Made by a program: the position numbers and the translations under genes | The notes under the pieces: generated by a model | Seen by the model: the letters and a program-made list of their open reading frames with translations, nothing else | Database searches by the model: none | What the model was told of the DNA's origin: nothing | Source: JACVRW01 sp963825345 | GTDB taxonomy: Bacteria > Actinomycetota > Thermoleophilia > Solirubrobacterales > Thermoleophilaceae | Direction of reading: 5' to 3' | Length of the DNA: 64,000 bases | Assembly (NCBI GenBank): GCA_963825345.1 | Contig: CAWGSQ010000011.1 | Span: forward strand, 372,001-436,000 | Shown here: positions 6,799 through 16,272 of the stretch, one piece after another | Numbering within the stretch: the first letter of the stretch is position 1 | How the letters are laid out: every line of letters starts with the position of its first letter

Positions 6799-8706
6799 TC
6801 ACACGAGTTCGGCCCGCGGGCGCTGAGTCCTGCTCGTACGCGGCGAGCGGCCCTCGCCCCGGTCGACCCTCAGGAGCGACCACGCGATCAGCGCTATCAG
6901 CGCCAGCGCGATCGCCAGCACCGTGAGGTACGCCATCAGCGTCAGCGCCGGTGACACGTCCTGCTTCTTCTCGCGCTGGAGCACCTCGATGTCGGGCTGG
7001 AAGGCCCGGGTGAAGCTCGCCTTGGCGGGCACCTCGGCCGCCGGAATCGCCTCGTCCTTCGGCAGGAACAGCGGCATCGAGATCAGCGCGTCGCCCTGCT
7101 GGATGCGAAGCGTCGACTTCCAGCCGCCGTAAACCGGGATCGGCTTGGTCGTCCTGTACACGCCCGGCCCGACCTTCTCGAGCGGGTCGACGACGCTGCC
7201 CCCGCCCTGCCAGCCGGTCACGTTCATGAACTCGGGATCGTCCACGGAGTCGCGCGGGTCGAGGCGAATGGTGGCGGCCACCGTGCGCTGCGCGCCGCCG
7301 TCGATGTCCCGCAGCGTCACGTGCGCGCGCTGGGGTCCGCTGTCCGACAGCGGCAGCGCCCATCCGATCACGCCCATCAGCACGAGCCCGCACACAAGCG
7401 CCGCGCGGCGGTCGGCCGACACGAGCCGCCGTCCGTCCTCGCGGCTGATCAGCGCGCCGCTGCGGCCAACGAGCGAGCCGCCGATGAAACCGCCCACGGC
7501 GCCCGCGGCAACGGCCGTGATGAAGCCGGCGATGGCGGCCTCGGGCAGCAGCGAGTCGTTCCAAGGGATCGGCATCCAGATGTGCGACCAGGCCCACTCG
7601 GCCGCGAGACCGATCGTCCCGATCAGGGCACCGGCGATGGCGCCATTCACAACCGGGCTGCGGCCGCCCGCACGGACGAAGACCGCCTCCACGAGCAGCG
7701 CCTCGACTATGAAGAGAGGGAAGTGCGGGGTCGTCTGGCCCCAGACCCCACCGACCATGATCGCCAGGAAGCCCCGGATCACCACGTAGCCGGCCACAGC
7801 GAGCAGGGCCCCGCCACGGCCGATGTAGAGCCGCGTGGTCACGAGGCCGATGCCGGCCGCGAGCATGATCAGGATCGGCTGGTAGACGTCGCGGAACTGG
7901 GGAACGCCGAAGTCGAACTCGGCCTGGAAGGTGGCAAGCGCGACGAGGAAGCCGCCGACGAGGAAGCTGCGCCGCAGGTGGTAGACCCACGGCGTGCCCT
8001 CGCGCTCGGGGTCGCGTCCGACGGCCGTGATCGCCTCGCCCATCAGCACCATGCCGCCGAGCGTCGCGAGCGACGCGCCGCCGATCAGCATCAGGTGTGT
8101 CGGGCCCCAGAGCGTCACGTCCTGGCCGAACAGCCGGTGCCACATGTCGTCGAGCGGGAAGCCGGTTAGCGCGAAGGCGCCACACGCGGCCATCATCAGG
8201 CCGCCGACCGGCGCCCACCAGTCGCCGCCGAGGTGGACAGCCGTCTTCGCCGGGCGCTCGGTGCCGGCCAGCGCCATCGACATCACGCCTGCCACGAGTA
8301 CGCCGTAGAGGCCGATCAGGATCAGGTAGTGCGCGGGGTTGGCCAGCGGGCCGGCGTCGCGGCCGTTGTCGATGTGCAGGGAGATGTCCCAGTACATGCC
8401 GAGCACGGCCGTCAGAAGCGAGATTCCAAGCAGCATCGAGGGCACGGACGCCCACGCTGGCAGGCCGGTGTGCCGCTCGGCCCAGCTCGCCAGGCGAGCA
8501 AGGACCTTCAGCTTTCCGCTGCGATGACCCGCGATCAGATAGGCCACGAGCGCCGTTGCGACCAGTGCGCCGGCCGTGGCCCCGATGGCCTCGCCGATGG
8601 CGGCTCCGCCCGCGGGCTCCTTACCTGTCGACTGTGCGAAGGCCGGGGCGGCGTGCGTGAGCGCGACGCTGAAAACGCTTGCAAGGGCAATCCCGGCACG
8701 GCGCAT
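6799..8706 (-). CDS. Large polytopic membrane protein of unknown function
   Basis: The ATG at 8706 gives 635 residues starting with a signal-like segment (IALASVFSVALTHAAPAFA). Around a dozen hydrophobic stretches follow to about residue 470 (for example AHYLILIGLYGVLVAGVMSM and NGAIAGALIGTIGLAAEWAW). A roughly 100-residue extracytoplasmic beta-type region follows (AHVTLRDIDGGAQRTVAATI; PVYGGWKSTLRIQQGDALIS), then a last TM segment (LTVLAIALALIALIAWSLL) and a basic tail. The C-terminal part resembles small copper/FixH-YtkA-like Ig domains only loosely. It is divergent from a TetR regulator whose operator lies between the genes. I do not recognise the family. Confidence 0.8.
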   Translation of the reverse strand: MRRAGIALASVFSVALTHAAPAFAQSTGKEPAGGAAIGEAIGATAGALVATALVAYLIAGHRSGKLKVLARLASWAERHTGLPAWASVPSMLLGISLLTAVLGMYWDISLHIDNGRDAGPLANPAHYLILIGLYGVLVAGVMSMALAGTERPAKTAVHLGGDWWAPVGGLMMAACGAFALTGFPLDDMWHRLFGQDVTLWGPTHLMLIGGASLATLGGMVLMGEAITAVGRDPEREGTPWVYHLRRSFLVGGFLVALATFQAEFDFGVPQFRDVYQPILIMLAAGIGLVTTRLYIGRGGALLAVAGYVVIRGFLAIMVGGVWGQTTPHFPLFIVEALLVEAVFVRAGGRSPVVNGAIAGALIGTIGLAAEWAWSHIWMPIPWNDSLLPEAAIAGFITAVAAGAVGGFIGGSLVGRSGALISREDGRRLVSADRRAALVCGLVLMGVIGWALPLSDSGPQRAHVTLRDIDGGAQRTVAATIRLDPRDSVDDPEFMNVTGWQGGGSVVDPLEKVGPGVYRTTKPIPVYGGWKSTLRIQQGDALISMPLFLPKDEAIPAAEVPAKASFTRAFQPDIEVLQREKKQDVSPALTLMAYLTVLAIALALIALIAWSLLRVDRGEGRSPRTSRTQRPRAELV

Positions 8707-8770
8707 GTGCTTAGCTCCTCTGGTCGTTTGAACTTGCTTCCCCCGGGATAGTTCCCAGTTGTCCCGAAAC

Positions 8771-8790
8771 CTAACTGAACGTTCAGTCAG
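8771..8790. promoter_or_regulatory. TetR-type operator palindrome
   Basis: A perfect 14-bp palindrome ACTGAACGTTCAGT (8774-8787), extended with one mismatch to 20 bp, ends 6 nt before the TetR start codon and 64 nt from the divergent membrane-protein start. Position and form fit autoregulation by the TetR protein and control of the divergent gene. Confidence 0.75.
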
Positions 8791-8796
8791 TAGTTT

Positions 8797-9435
8797 ATGA
8801 ACGCCCCGCCAAGACGCCGTTTGACAGCCGAGGAGCGCCGTACAGGCATCCTCGATTCGGCGCTGGCCGTGTTCTCTGAGAGCGGCTACCACTCCTCGTC
8901 GATCGACGACATCGCGCGCGAGGCGGGGGTCTCGAAGGCCCTCATCTACGAGCATTTCGCCTCCAAGCAGGAGCTGTACGCCGATCTGATCGCGCGCAAT
9001 TCCCGCGAGCTCACCCAGCGCATCGGCGCGGCGCTCGTGGGTGTGGAGCTCGAGTCCGGATCGTCGCGGCTGGCGATCGGGCTGGATGCGTTCTTCGCCT
9101 TCGTCGAGGAGCGTCGCGACGCCTGGCGCATGCTGTTTCGCGACGCCACCGACCCTGAGACGGCCGCCGTTGTCGACCGGATGCTCGAGCAGGTGACCGC
9201 CGAGGTCACGATGCTCATCGCGCAGGATCCGGGGGCCAAGGCGCTCGAGAGCGCCGAGGACCGGCGGGCGCTCCGGCTGCTGGCGGAGATGCTCGTGGGC
9301 GGCGCGCAGTCGATGGCGAACTGGTGGGCGTCGAATCCGGAGGCGCCCCGCGAGCAGATGGTCACGATCGCGATGGACTTCGCATGGCTGGGGCTCGAGC
9401 GGCTGAGCCACGGCGAGCGCTGGCCGCCTGGATGA
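8797..9435 (+). CDS. TetR/AcrR family transcriptional regulator
   Basis: 212 residues. The N-terminal HTH (about 10-58) has the classic TetR pattern: RRTGILDSALAVFSESGYHS, SSIDDIAREAGVSKALIYEH and FASKQELYADL. The C-terminal ligand-binding helical domain includes FAFVEERRDAWRMLFRD. The ATG at 8797 follows the operator palindrome closely, implying autorepression. The stop overlaps the acyl-CoA synthetase start (ATGA), so the natural inducer may be an acyl-CoA or a related acid (inference from FadR-like TetR proteins with similar context). Confidence 0.9.
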   Translation: MNAPPRRRLTAEERRTGILDSALAVFSESGYHSSSIDDIAREAGVSKALIYEHFASKQELYADLIARNSRELTQRIGAALVGVELESGSSRLAIGLDAFFAFVEERRDAWRMLFRDATDPETAAVVDRMLEQVTAEVTMLIAQDPGAKALESAEDRRALRLLAEMLVGGAQSMANWWASNPEAPREQMVTIAMDFAWLGLERLSHGERWPPG

Positions 9436-10859
9436 GCTTCGTCCGAGACGTCGTCGACGCCGCGGATCCCTCCGGCCTGGCGCTCGTCGCAATCGGCGCG
9501 GAAGGCGAGCGCCGGGAGATCTCGTTTGGCGAGGTGGCGGATCGCTCCGGGCGGCTCGCCGGCGCGCTTGCGGAGCGCGGGGTGGGACGCGCCGACGTGG
9601 TGATGACCGTCGTCGGGAACCGGCCCGAATGGGCGTACGCGATGCTGGCCTGCTGGCGGCTCGGCGCCGTGGCACAGCCCTGCACCGAGCAGCTGCGGCC
9701 CGCGGACCTGCGCGCCCGGATGGAGATGGTGGAGCCGCGCGCCGTCGTGGCCGACGCCCGGGACCTCGAGCTCGTCACCTCCACCGGCTTCGACGGCCCG
9801 GTCCTGGCCGTGTCCGACGAGGCGCTCTTCGAGGGTGCTCCGCTGCCCGCGATCGAGTGCGCACCCGAGGAGCCCGCGCTGATCGTGTTCACCTCGGGCA
9901 CGGCCGGCGAGCCGAAGCCCGTGCGCCATGGGCACGGCTACCTGTACGGCCAGCGTGTCCAGGCCGAGCATTGGTACGGCGCGCGTGCGGGCGAGCTGTG
10001 CTGGTGCACCGCGGCCAGCGGCTGGTCCCTCTCCGCGCGCAACGCGTTCGTGGCCGCGTGGCTGCGGGAAGCCGCCGCGCTTCTCCACGATGGCCGCTTC
10101 GAACCCGCGGAGCGGCTCGATCTGCTGGAGCGCGAGCGTGTGAACGTGCTCTGCATGTCCCCCACCGAGTACCGCGCGATCGCCAAGCGCGAGGAGCTGC
10201 GGCCGCTGCCGGACCTTCGACACGCATGTGCGGCGGGTGAGCCGCTCAACCCCGAGGTGGTCCGCGCCTGGCAGGAGGCGGCCGGCGTGGCCATCCACGA
10301 CGGATATGGCCAGACCGAGACGGGCCACCTCACCGGAATGCCTATCGGGCCGCCGGTGCGGCCGGGCTCGATGGGCCGCCCCCTCCCCGGCTTCCGCGCC
10401 TGGATCGACGACGGCGAGCTGGTCGTTGACCCTGCGACCGTGCCGACGTTCTTCCTCGACGGAGCGCGCGATCAGCCCTGGCGCACAGGTGACCGCGTGC
10501 GCGAGGACGAGGACGGCTACCTCTGGTTCGAGGGGCGAACGGACGACGTGATCATCTCGGCCGGCTACCGGATCGGGCCATTCGAGGTGGAGTCGGCGCT
10601 CGTGTCCCACCCCGCGGTGGCCGAGGCGGCCGCGGTGGCGGCGCCCGACGAGCTGCGCGGCCAGGTGGTGCGCGCGGTGGTGGTGCTGCGCGACGGCTAC
10701 GAGCCCGGCGAAGCCCTGGCGGGCGAGCTCCAGGCGCACGTGAAGTCGGAGACGGCCCCATACAAGTACCCGCGCATCGTGGACTTCGCGGCCGCCCTGC
10801 CAAAGACGCCGAGCGGCAAGATCAAGCGAGCCGAGCTCAGAGATCAGCCGAGCGGCTGA
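9432..10859 (+). CDS. AMP-forming acyl-CoA synthetase
   Basis: 475 residues from the ATG overlapping the tetR stop. Adenylate-forming motifs are in order: P-loop-like IVFTSGTAGEPKPVRH (about 153), GYGQTE (A5-like, about 297), WRTGDR (about 353), GRTDDVIISAGYRIGPFEVE (hinge region) and the C-terminal lysine motif TPSGKIKR (about 463). Such enzymes activate a carboxylate with ATP and ligate CoA. The size is slightly shorter than typical (500-550) but all core motifs are present. Co-transcribed with the TetR regulator. Medium-chain or acetate-like substrates are possible; specificity cannot be read here. Confidence 0.9.
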   Translation: MSFVRDVVDAADPSGLALVAIGAEGERREISFGEVADRSGRLAGALAERGVGRADVVMTVVGNRPEWAYAMLACWRLGAVAQPCTEQLRPADLRARMEMVEPRAVVADARDLELVTSTGFDGPVLAVSDEALFEGAPLPAIECAPEEPALIVFTSGTAGEPKPVRHGHGYLYGQRVQAEHWYGARAGELCWCTAASGWSLSARNAFVAAWLREAAALLHDGRFEPAERLDLLERERVNVLCMSPTEYRAIAKREELRPLPDLRHACAAGEPLNPEVVRAWQEAAGVAIHDGYGQTETGHLTGMPIGPPVRPGSMGRPLPGFRAWIDDGELVVDPATVPTFFLDGARDQPWRTGDRVREDEDGYLWFEGRTDDVIISAGYRIGPFEVESALVSHPAVAEAAAVAAPDELRGQVVRAVVVLRDGYEPGEALAGELQAHVKSETAPYKYPRIVDFAAALPKTPSGKIKRAELRDQPSG

Positions 10860-10886
10860 CGCCCGCGGGCATTGAAGGGAGATCGT

Positions 10887-10921
10887 CGTCACTTAGTCCG
10901 CTCCAGCCGGACTAAGTGACG
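10887..10921. repeat. Perfect 14-bp palindromic repeat (7-nt loop)
   Basis: CGTCACTTAGTCCG (10887-10900), spacer of 7 nt, CGGACTAAGTGACG (10908-10921): perfect complementarity. It lies between the acyl-CoA synthetase stop and the DUF255 gene. It shares its arm sequence and loop length with 5547-5583, so it is a dispersed repeat family rather than a one-off terminator; no T-tract follows. Confidence 0.85.
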
Positions 10922-10990
10922 GCGCCCTTCGGAAACCAGCCCCTTCACCGCCGCCGTTCTTCCTTGCCGTCCCGGGTAGCCTCGGGTGAA

Positions 10991-12949
10991 ATGGCAAACC
11001 GGCTCGCCAACGAGACCTCGCCGTACCTGCTCCAGCACAAGGACAACCCAGTGGACTGGTTCCCCTGGGGCGAGGAGGCCCTCGCGCGTGCGCGGGACGA
11101 GGACCGGCCGATTCTGCTGTCGATCGGCTACTCGGCCTGCCACTGGTGCCACGTGATGGAGCGCGAGTCGTTCGAGGACCCCGAGACCGCGGCGCTGATG
11201 AACGAGCTCTTCGTGTCCATCAAGCTCGACCGCGAGGAGCGGCCCGACCTCGACTCGATCTACATGGAGGCCTGCCAGGCGATGACCGGCCAGGGCGGCT
11301 GGCCGCTCAACGTGTTCCTCACGCCCGAGCAGGTGCCGTTCTTCGCGGGCACCTACTTCCCGCCGGACTCGCGCATGGGCATGCCGAGCTGGACCTCGGT
11401 GCTCGACGCCGTGGCGAAGGCGTGGGACGAGCGCCGCGAGGAGATCCGCGCCGGCGGCGAGCAGATCGCGGCTCGACTGCGAGGTGGTGCCCTGCTCTCC
11501 CCTTCGGACCAGCCCTTCGACGACAGCGCGCTCGACGGCGCGGTCGAGACGCTGCGCAGCCTCTACGACCGCGCCCATGGCGGGTTCGGAGGAGCGCCCA
11601 AGTTCCCGCCCGCCTCGACGATCGAGTTCCTGCTTCGCCGCGGCGAGACCGAGATGACCGCGCACACGCTGCGCGCAATGGCGTCCGGCGGCATGTACGA
11701 CCAGGTGGGCGGGGGCTTCGCGCGCTACTCGGTCGACCCCTACTGGCTCGTCCCCCACTTCGAGAAGATGCTCTACGACAACGCCCTGCTTGCGCGCGCC
11801 TACCTGCACGGCTGGCAGGTGACCGGGGAGCCGCTTTTCCGGACCGTCACCGAGGAGACGCTCGACTGGGCGCTGCGCGAGATGCGCGGCCCCGAGGGCG
11901 GGTTCTATTCGGCGCTCGACGCCGACTCCGAGGGTGTGGAGGGGAAGTTCTACGTCTGGACGATCGAGCAGATGCGCGAAGCACTCGCGGGCGAGCCGGA
12001 CCCCGACGAGGCGATCGCATGGTTCGGCGCCACCGACCGCGGCAACTTCGAGGGCAGCAACATCCCGGTGCGCGGGCCGGGCGAGCCCGAACGGCGCGAC
12101 GAATGGCGGCGGCGGCTCTACGACGTGCGCTCCGGGCGCGTATGGCCGGGCCTCGACGACAAGCGCCTCACCTCCTGGAACGCCCTGATGATCTCGGCGC
12201 TCGCCGACGCGGGCGCCGTGCTCGAGCGCGAGGACTACCTCGATGCGGCCCGCACGGCCGCGGACTTCGTGCTGCGCGGTCTGCGCGACGGCGACGGCCG
12301 CCTGCTGCGCAGCTGGAAGGACGGGAACGGCAAGCTGAACGCATACCTCGAGGACCACGCCTTCCTGCTCGAGGCGCTCATCTCCCTCTACGAGGCCAGC
12401 TTCGAGCCGCGCTGGTTCGGCGAGGCGCGCGTGCTGGCCGACTCGATGATCGCGCGCTTTGCCGATGACGAGAACGGCGGCTTCTTCGAGACCTCGTCTG
12501 ACCACGAGCGGCTCGTGGCTCGCCGCAAGGACCTCGAGGACCATCCGATTCCGGCCGGCAACTCGAGCGCCGCCTACGGGCTGCTGCGCCTGGCCGCGCT
12601 CACGGGCGAGCATGAGTACGAGGCGCGGGCGGAGTCCGTCCTTCGGCTCCTACACGAGCTCGCGCCGAAGCACCCGCAGGCCTTCGGCCACGTGCTTCAG
12701 GCGCTCGACTTCCGGCTCGCGACCGTGAAGGAGGTGGCGCTCGTGGGTGGCGAGCTGCGCACGCTCGAGCGCGTGGTGCGCGACTCGTTCCGGCCCCACC
12801 TGGTGCTCGCCGGCGGCGAGCCCGACGGTGTGCCGTTGCTCGAGGGCCGCGAGCCGGTCGGGGGCCGGCCGACCGCGTTCGTGTGCGAGCACTTCGCATG
12901 CCGAGCGCCGGTCACGGAGCCCGCCGAGCTGGAGCAACTGCTCGCGTGA
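10991..12949 (+). CDS. DUF255 / YyaL-type thioredoxin-domain protein
   Basis: 652 residues. The N-terminal thioredoxin-like domain (about 1-165) begins with NRLANETSPYLLQHKDNPVD and contains the signature YSACHWCHVMERESFEDPE with a CHWC pair, then GGWPLNVFLTPEQVPFF. The rest is an (alpha/alpha)6 barrel-like region related to GlcNAc-epimerase folds (PHFEKMLYDNALLARAY; YLEDHAFLLEALISLYE). Family members (YyaL, human SPATA20) are widespread, but the reaction is not established. The ATG at 10991 gives the conserved N-terminus. The stop overlaps the next gene by GTGA. Confidence 0.92.
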   Translation: MANRLANETSPYLLQHKDNPVDWFPWGEEALARARDEDRPILLSIGYSACHWCHVMERESFEDPETAALMNELFVSIKLDREERPDLDSIYMEACQAMTGQGGWPLNVFLTPEQVPFFAGTYFPPDSRMGMPSWTSVLDAVAKAWDERREEIRAGGEQIAARLRGGALLSPSDQPFDDSALDGAVETLRSLYDRAHGGFGGAPKFPPASTIEFLLRRGETEMTAHTLRAMASGGMYDQVGGGFARYSVDPYWLVPHFEKMLYDNALLARAYLHGWQVTGEPLFRTVTEETLDWALREMRGPEGGFYSALDADSEGVEGKFYVWTIEQMREALAGEPDPDEAIAWFGATDRGNFEGSNIPVRGPGEPERRDEWRRRLYDVRSGRVWPGLDDKRLTSWNALMISALADAGAVLEREDYLDAARTAADFVLRGLRDGDGRLLRSWKDGNGKLNAYLEDHAFLLEALISLYEASFEPRWFGEARVLADSMIARFADDENGGFFETSSDHERLVARRKDLEDHPIPAGNSSAAYGLLRLAALTGEHEYEARAESVLRLLHELAPKHPQAFGHVLQALDFRLATVKEVALVGGELRTLERVVRDSFRPHLVLAGGEPDGVPLLEGREPVGGRPTAFVCEHFACRAPVTEPAELEQLLA

Positions 12950-13764
12950 TCGCAACCGCCCTGGCCGTGGCGCTGACCGCGGCAGCGCCGGCTCCCGCCG
13001 ACGCTCACAGCGTGGCGGTGAGGATCTCCTCCTGGGGCCCGCGCCCGGCGGCGAGCGCTCGCGAGGCCCGCGCGCACCGCCTGGTCGGGCGCGTGTTCCG
13101 CAGGGCCGGCCTGCGCGTGGGTGTGCAGGAGTTTCGCGTGCCGGGTAGGGGACGCTCGCGGAACGTGATCGGCGTGTACGACACTCCGCGCAGCTGCCTG
13201 CGAATCGTCATGGCCCACACCGACTCGGCACCGGGCGCGCCCGGTGCCAACGACAACGCCTCCGGAGTCGGGGTGGTGGCGGCACTCGCCGGGCGACTCA
13301 CGCGGATCGACCCCCATTGCGACGTGTGGCTGGTGGCCACCGGAGCCGAGGAACGCATCTACACCGGCTCGCCCGACCACCTCGGCGCCCTCGCGCTGGC
13401 ACGGCGCGCACGCTCGCACGGCGCGCGCCGCCGGCTTCAGTGGGCGCTGTCCCTCGACGAGGTGGGCCGCGACCGTCCGTTCTGGCTCCGTTCGCCCGCG
13501 AGCGCAATGCGCCCAACGGTCGAGCGAGCCCTGCTCGACGCAGCCTCCCGCGCGGGGGTGCCCGTCAGCTGGGTGCGCGACGAGAGCTCGGGCAACTCCG
13601 ACCACCGCGAGTTCGAGCTGGCCGGCCTGCCGGCCGCGAAGCTGGGAGTCGGCGCAGGCGGGGAGCCCTGCCGCCACATGGCGTGTGACCGCCCGTCACG
13701 CCTCGACGCGATCTCGCTCAGGCTCGCCCGGCGGATGACCGCCGCCGCTCTCGGCGCGCCCTAG
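12946..13764 (+). CDS. Secreted M28-family metallopeptidase
   Basis: 272 residues from a GTG overlapping the previous stop. An N-terminal signal peptide (Ala-rich, ending near APADA) is followed by an M28 aminopeptidase core: AHTDSAPGAPGANDNASGVG supplies the metal-binding His and Asp, then VATGAEE (catalytic and metal Glu), SLDEVGRD and NSDHREFELAG (last metal His). The short length is typical of minimal M28 peptidases. Its 3' end overlaps the MMPL gene tail convergently by 69 bp. Substrate unknown. Confidence 0.82.
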   Translation: MIATALAVALTAAAPAPADAHSVAVRISSWGPRPAASAREARAHRLVGRVFRRAGLRVGVQEFRVPGRGRSRNVIGVYDTPRSCLRIVMAHTDSAPGAPGANDNASGVGVVAALAGRLTRIDPHCDVWLVATGAEERIYTGSPDHLGALALARRARSHGARRRLQWALSLDEVGRDRPFWLRSPASAMRPTVERALLDAASRAGVPVSWVRDESSGNSDHREFELAGLPAAKLGVGAGGEPCRHMACDRPSRLDAISLRLARRMTAAALGAP

Positions 13765-16224
13765 GGCAGACGGCCACCAGATGCGCGGCCCGATCTGCAG
13801 CACGAGTGCCGGCACCAGCACGCTTCGCACCAGGAAGGTGTCCAGCAGCACTCCGAAGGCGACGACGAACCCGATCTCGGTGAGGAAGACGAGCGGCAGC
13901 ACCGCGAGCACGGAGAAGGTGCCCGCCAACACGATGCCGGCGCTCGTGATCACGCCGCCGGTCACGGCGAGCGCCCGCAGGATTCCGTCGTGGGTCCCGT
14001 GCTTGATCGTCTCCTCGCGAGCGCGGGCTAGGAGGAAGATGTTGTAGTCCACGCCGAGCGCGACCAGGAACACGAACGCGAACAGCGGCAGCGACGGGTC
14101 CGAGCCGGGGAAGCCGAAGAACACGTCGAAGGCGAAGTAGCCCACGCCCAGCGCCGCCAGGAAGCTGAGGATCACGGTCCCGATCAGCACGAGCGGCGCG
14201 ATCAGGGCGCGAAGCAGGAGCGCCAGGATCAGGAACACGACAACGAGGACGATCGGCGGGATCACCGTCGAGTCCCAGGCGGCCGCCTCGCGCACGTCGA
14301 ACTCGACCGCGCTCGCCCCGCCGACAAGGGTGCCCTCCGCTGCCTCATGCGCCGCGTCGCGGATCGGGTCGATCCGGTCGAACGCCTCGGTCGAATAGGG
14401 CTCCGGCTCGAGCGTCCCCTGAATCAGAACCCCGGCGTCGCCGCTCGCGACCGGGCCGGACACGGCCTCGACCCCTGCCACACCCTCGACGGCCTGCTGC
14501 ACGGCAGGGACATCCTGCTCATTGGGCACCACGATGTCGACCGGCGCGCTGGCCCCGGCCGGGAAGTGCTTGCTGAGGATGTCCTGGCCCTCCACCGACT
14601 CGACCTTGGTGCGGTAGCTGTCGTTCGTTGTCAGGTCGGTCGAGAAGAACGCGAGCCCGAGACAGAGAAAGAGCAGTACGGCGGTCGAGCCGATCGCCAC
14701 CTGCCGGGGCCGCCCGGCGACCCAGTCACCCACGCGCTTCCAGAAGCCCTGGGTCTCGGTCGCGAAGTGCTCGTGCCGAAAGCGCCGCAGCTCGTACGGC
14801 TTGAAGACCGCTCGGTCGAGCGGACCGACGATCAGCGACGGGATCGCCCCGCGCGTGGCCTTGTGGAGCAGCGAGTTGATGAGCACCAGCGGCAGCAGCA
14901 CGAGCACGATCAGCGACGCGCCGACCACCAGCAGCAGCGCGGGGATGCGCGGCCCGTCCGCGATCCGTCGCCGCATGCGGCCTGCCTGCACGCCCTCCGG
15001 CGCGAGCCACTCGGTCGAGTGCGGCACGAACGGCCAGAAGGCACGGCGGCCGAAGATCGTGAGCAGTGCCGGCAGCAGGGTGAGCATCGAGAGGGCCGCG
15101 CAGGCCACGCCCATCGCAACGATCGGCCCCATGCCGGAGGTGCCGTTGACCTTCGCGATCATCAGGCAGAAGAGCGCCGCGATCACGGTCGCCGCGGACG
15201 CCGCCACCGCCGGGCCCGCTGAGCGCATCGCGGCAGCCATCGCCTCATGGCGGTCCAGCGTGTGGTGTAGCTCCTCCCGGTATCTGGCGACAATGAGGAG
15301 CGCGTAGTCGGTACCCGCCCCGAGCACCATGATCGACATGATCGAGCTCGACTGCCCATTGATCGTCACGCCGAGCTCCGAGAGGCCGTAGCCGAGCGAG
15401 CGGGCGAGCATCTCCGCGAATATCACCGCGGCCAGCGGGACGAACAGGAAGATCGGCGAGCGGTAGATCAGGATCAGGAGGACGATCACGAGCGTGACCG
15501 CCGCCAGCAGCAGCGTGCCGTTGATGCTCTCGAAGACCTTGATGGCGTCCGCGCCGTAGCCGGCGCCGCCCGTAATCTTGACCTGGAGCCCGCCGCCCGG
15601 ATCCGAGACGGTGTCGCGCCAGAAATCGACCGGGTCGAGAATCGTGTCGCCCTCACCGTCGCCCTTCAGGTAGGCGGTGACGATCGCTGCCTTGCCGTCC
15701 TGCGAGCAGATCGGGCCAACGAACGGCGCGTAGTCGCCCGGCTGGCCGGGGATCTCCGTGGTCGGTCCCCCGCAGCCCGCCGGCTGGCCGCTCTCCTGCC
15801 CGGCCTCCGGCGGCGCCTGGCCGCCCTCGGGTGCCTGACCCTCTGAGGCGCTGCCGGCCTCGCCACCCGCCGCGGCGGTAGCGCCATCTCGGACGACGCC
15901 CGGGAAGCGCTTCTCCGTCAGCTTCCCGATGTCTTCGCGGATCTTGGCGAAGTCCGCCGGGGTCAGTCCGGACTCGCGCGAGTAGACGATGACCGCCGGC
16001 GCCAGCTCGCCGCCTTGGAGGTCCTCCGTGGCGGTGAGCGTTTTCGTCGACTCGGCATCGCCAGGGAGGAACGAGGTGGACTCGTTGTTCTCAGCGTCCG
16101 CGAACTTGGTCGGCAGCTGTGCCGGACCGACGGCAATGAAGATCCCGATCAGCCAGATCAGGAAGACGACCCACTTGGATCGACGGCCAGCAGCGACGGT
16201 GAAGATCGAACGGCGCGAGTTCAT
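13696..16224 (-). CDS. MMPL/RND-family transporter
   Basis: 842 residues with the RND plan. TM1 at about 18-36 (WVVFLIWLIGIFIAVG) is followed by a large extracytoplasmic loop containing a Gly/Glu/Gln-rich linker near residues 115-150, a bundle of TM segments (about 225-395), a second extracytoplasmic loop and a second TM bundle. Each bundle has the diagnostic proton-relay phrase: GAGTDYALLIVARYREEL and ALGVDYNIFLLARAREE. Actinobacterial MMPL proteins export lipids or drugs using the proton gradient. It lies downstream of glnA on the same strand, with 48 bp between. Cargo is unknown. Confidence 0.93.
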   Translation of the reverse strand: MNSRRSIFTVAAGRRSKWVVFLIWLIGIFIAVGPAQLPTKFADAENNESTSFLPGDAESTKTLTATEDLQGGELAPAVIVYSRESGLTPADFAKIREDIGKLTEKRFPGVVRDGATAAAGGEAGSASEGQAPEGGQAPPEAGQESGQPAGCGGPTTEIPGQPGDYAPFVGPICSQDGKAAIVTAYLKGDGEGDTILDPVDFWRDTVSDPGGGLQVKITGGAGYGADAIKVFESINGTLLLAAVTLVIVLLILIYRSPIFLFVPLAAVIFAEMLARSLGYGLSELGVTINGQSSSIMSIMVLGAGTDYALLIVARYREELHHTLDRHEAMAAAMRSAGPAVAASAATVIAALFCLMIAKVNGTSGMGPIVAMGVACAALSMLTLLPALLTIFGRRAFWPFVPHSTEWLAPEGVQAGRMRRRIADGPRIPALLLVVGASLIVLVLLPLVLINSLLHKATRGAIPSLIVGPLDRAVFKPYELRRFRHEHFATETQGFWKRVGDWVAGRPRQVAIGSTAVLLFLCLGLAFFSTDLTTNDSYRTKVESVEGQDILSKHFPAGASAPVDIVVPNEQDVPAVQQAVEGVAGVEAVSGPVASGDAGVLIQGTLEPEPYSTEAFDRIDPIRDAAHEAAEGTLVGGASAVEFDVREAAAWDSTVIPPIVLVVVFLILALLLRALIAPLVLIGTVILSFLAALGVGYFAFDVFFGFPGSDPSLPLFAFVFLVALGVDYNIFLLARAREETIKHGTHDGILRALAVTGGVITSAGIVLAGTFSVLAVLPLVFLTEIGFVVAFGVLLDTFLVRSVLVPALVLQIGPRIWWPSALGRAESGGGHPPGEPERDRVEA

Positions 16225-16272
16225 GCGCGCAAGGTAACCGCTCGGCGGGCGGGACTACGGGCTCGGTAGCGA

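Noticed and set aside
8946..10892. A 648-codon minus-strand frame
   Set aside because: Antisense to the TetR and acyl-CoA synthetase genes, both of which have clear motifs and a coupled start.
10887..10921. An intrinsic terminator for the acyl-CoA synthetase operon
   Set aside because: The dyad is strong but no T-run follows on either strand and the same element occurs upstream of unrelated genes, so it is listed as a repeat.
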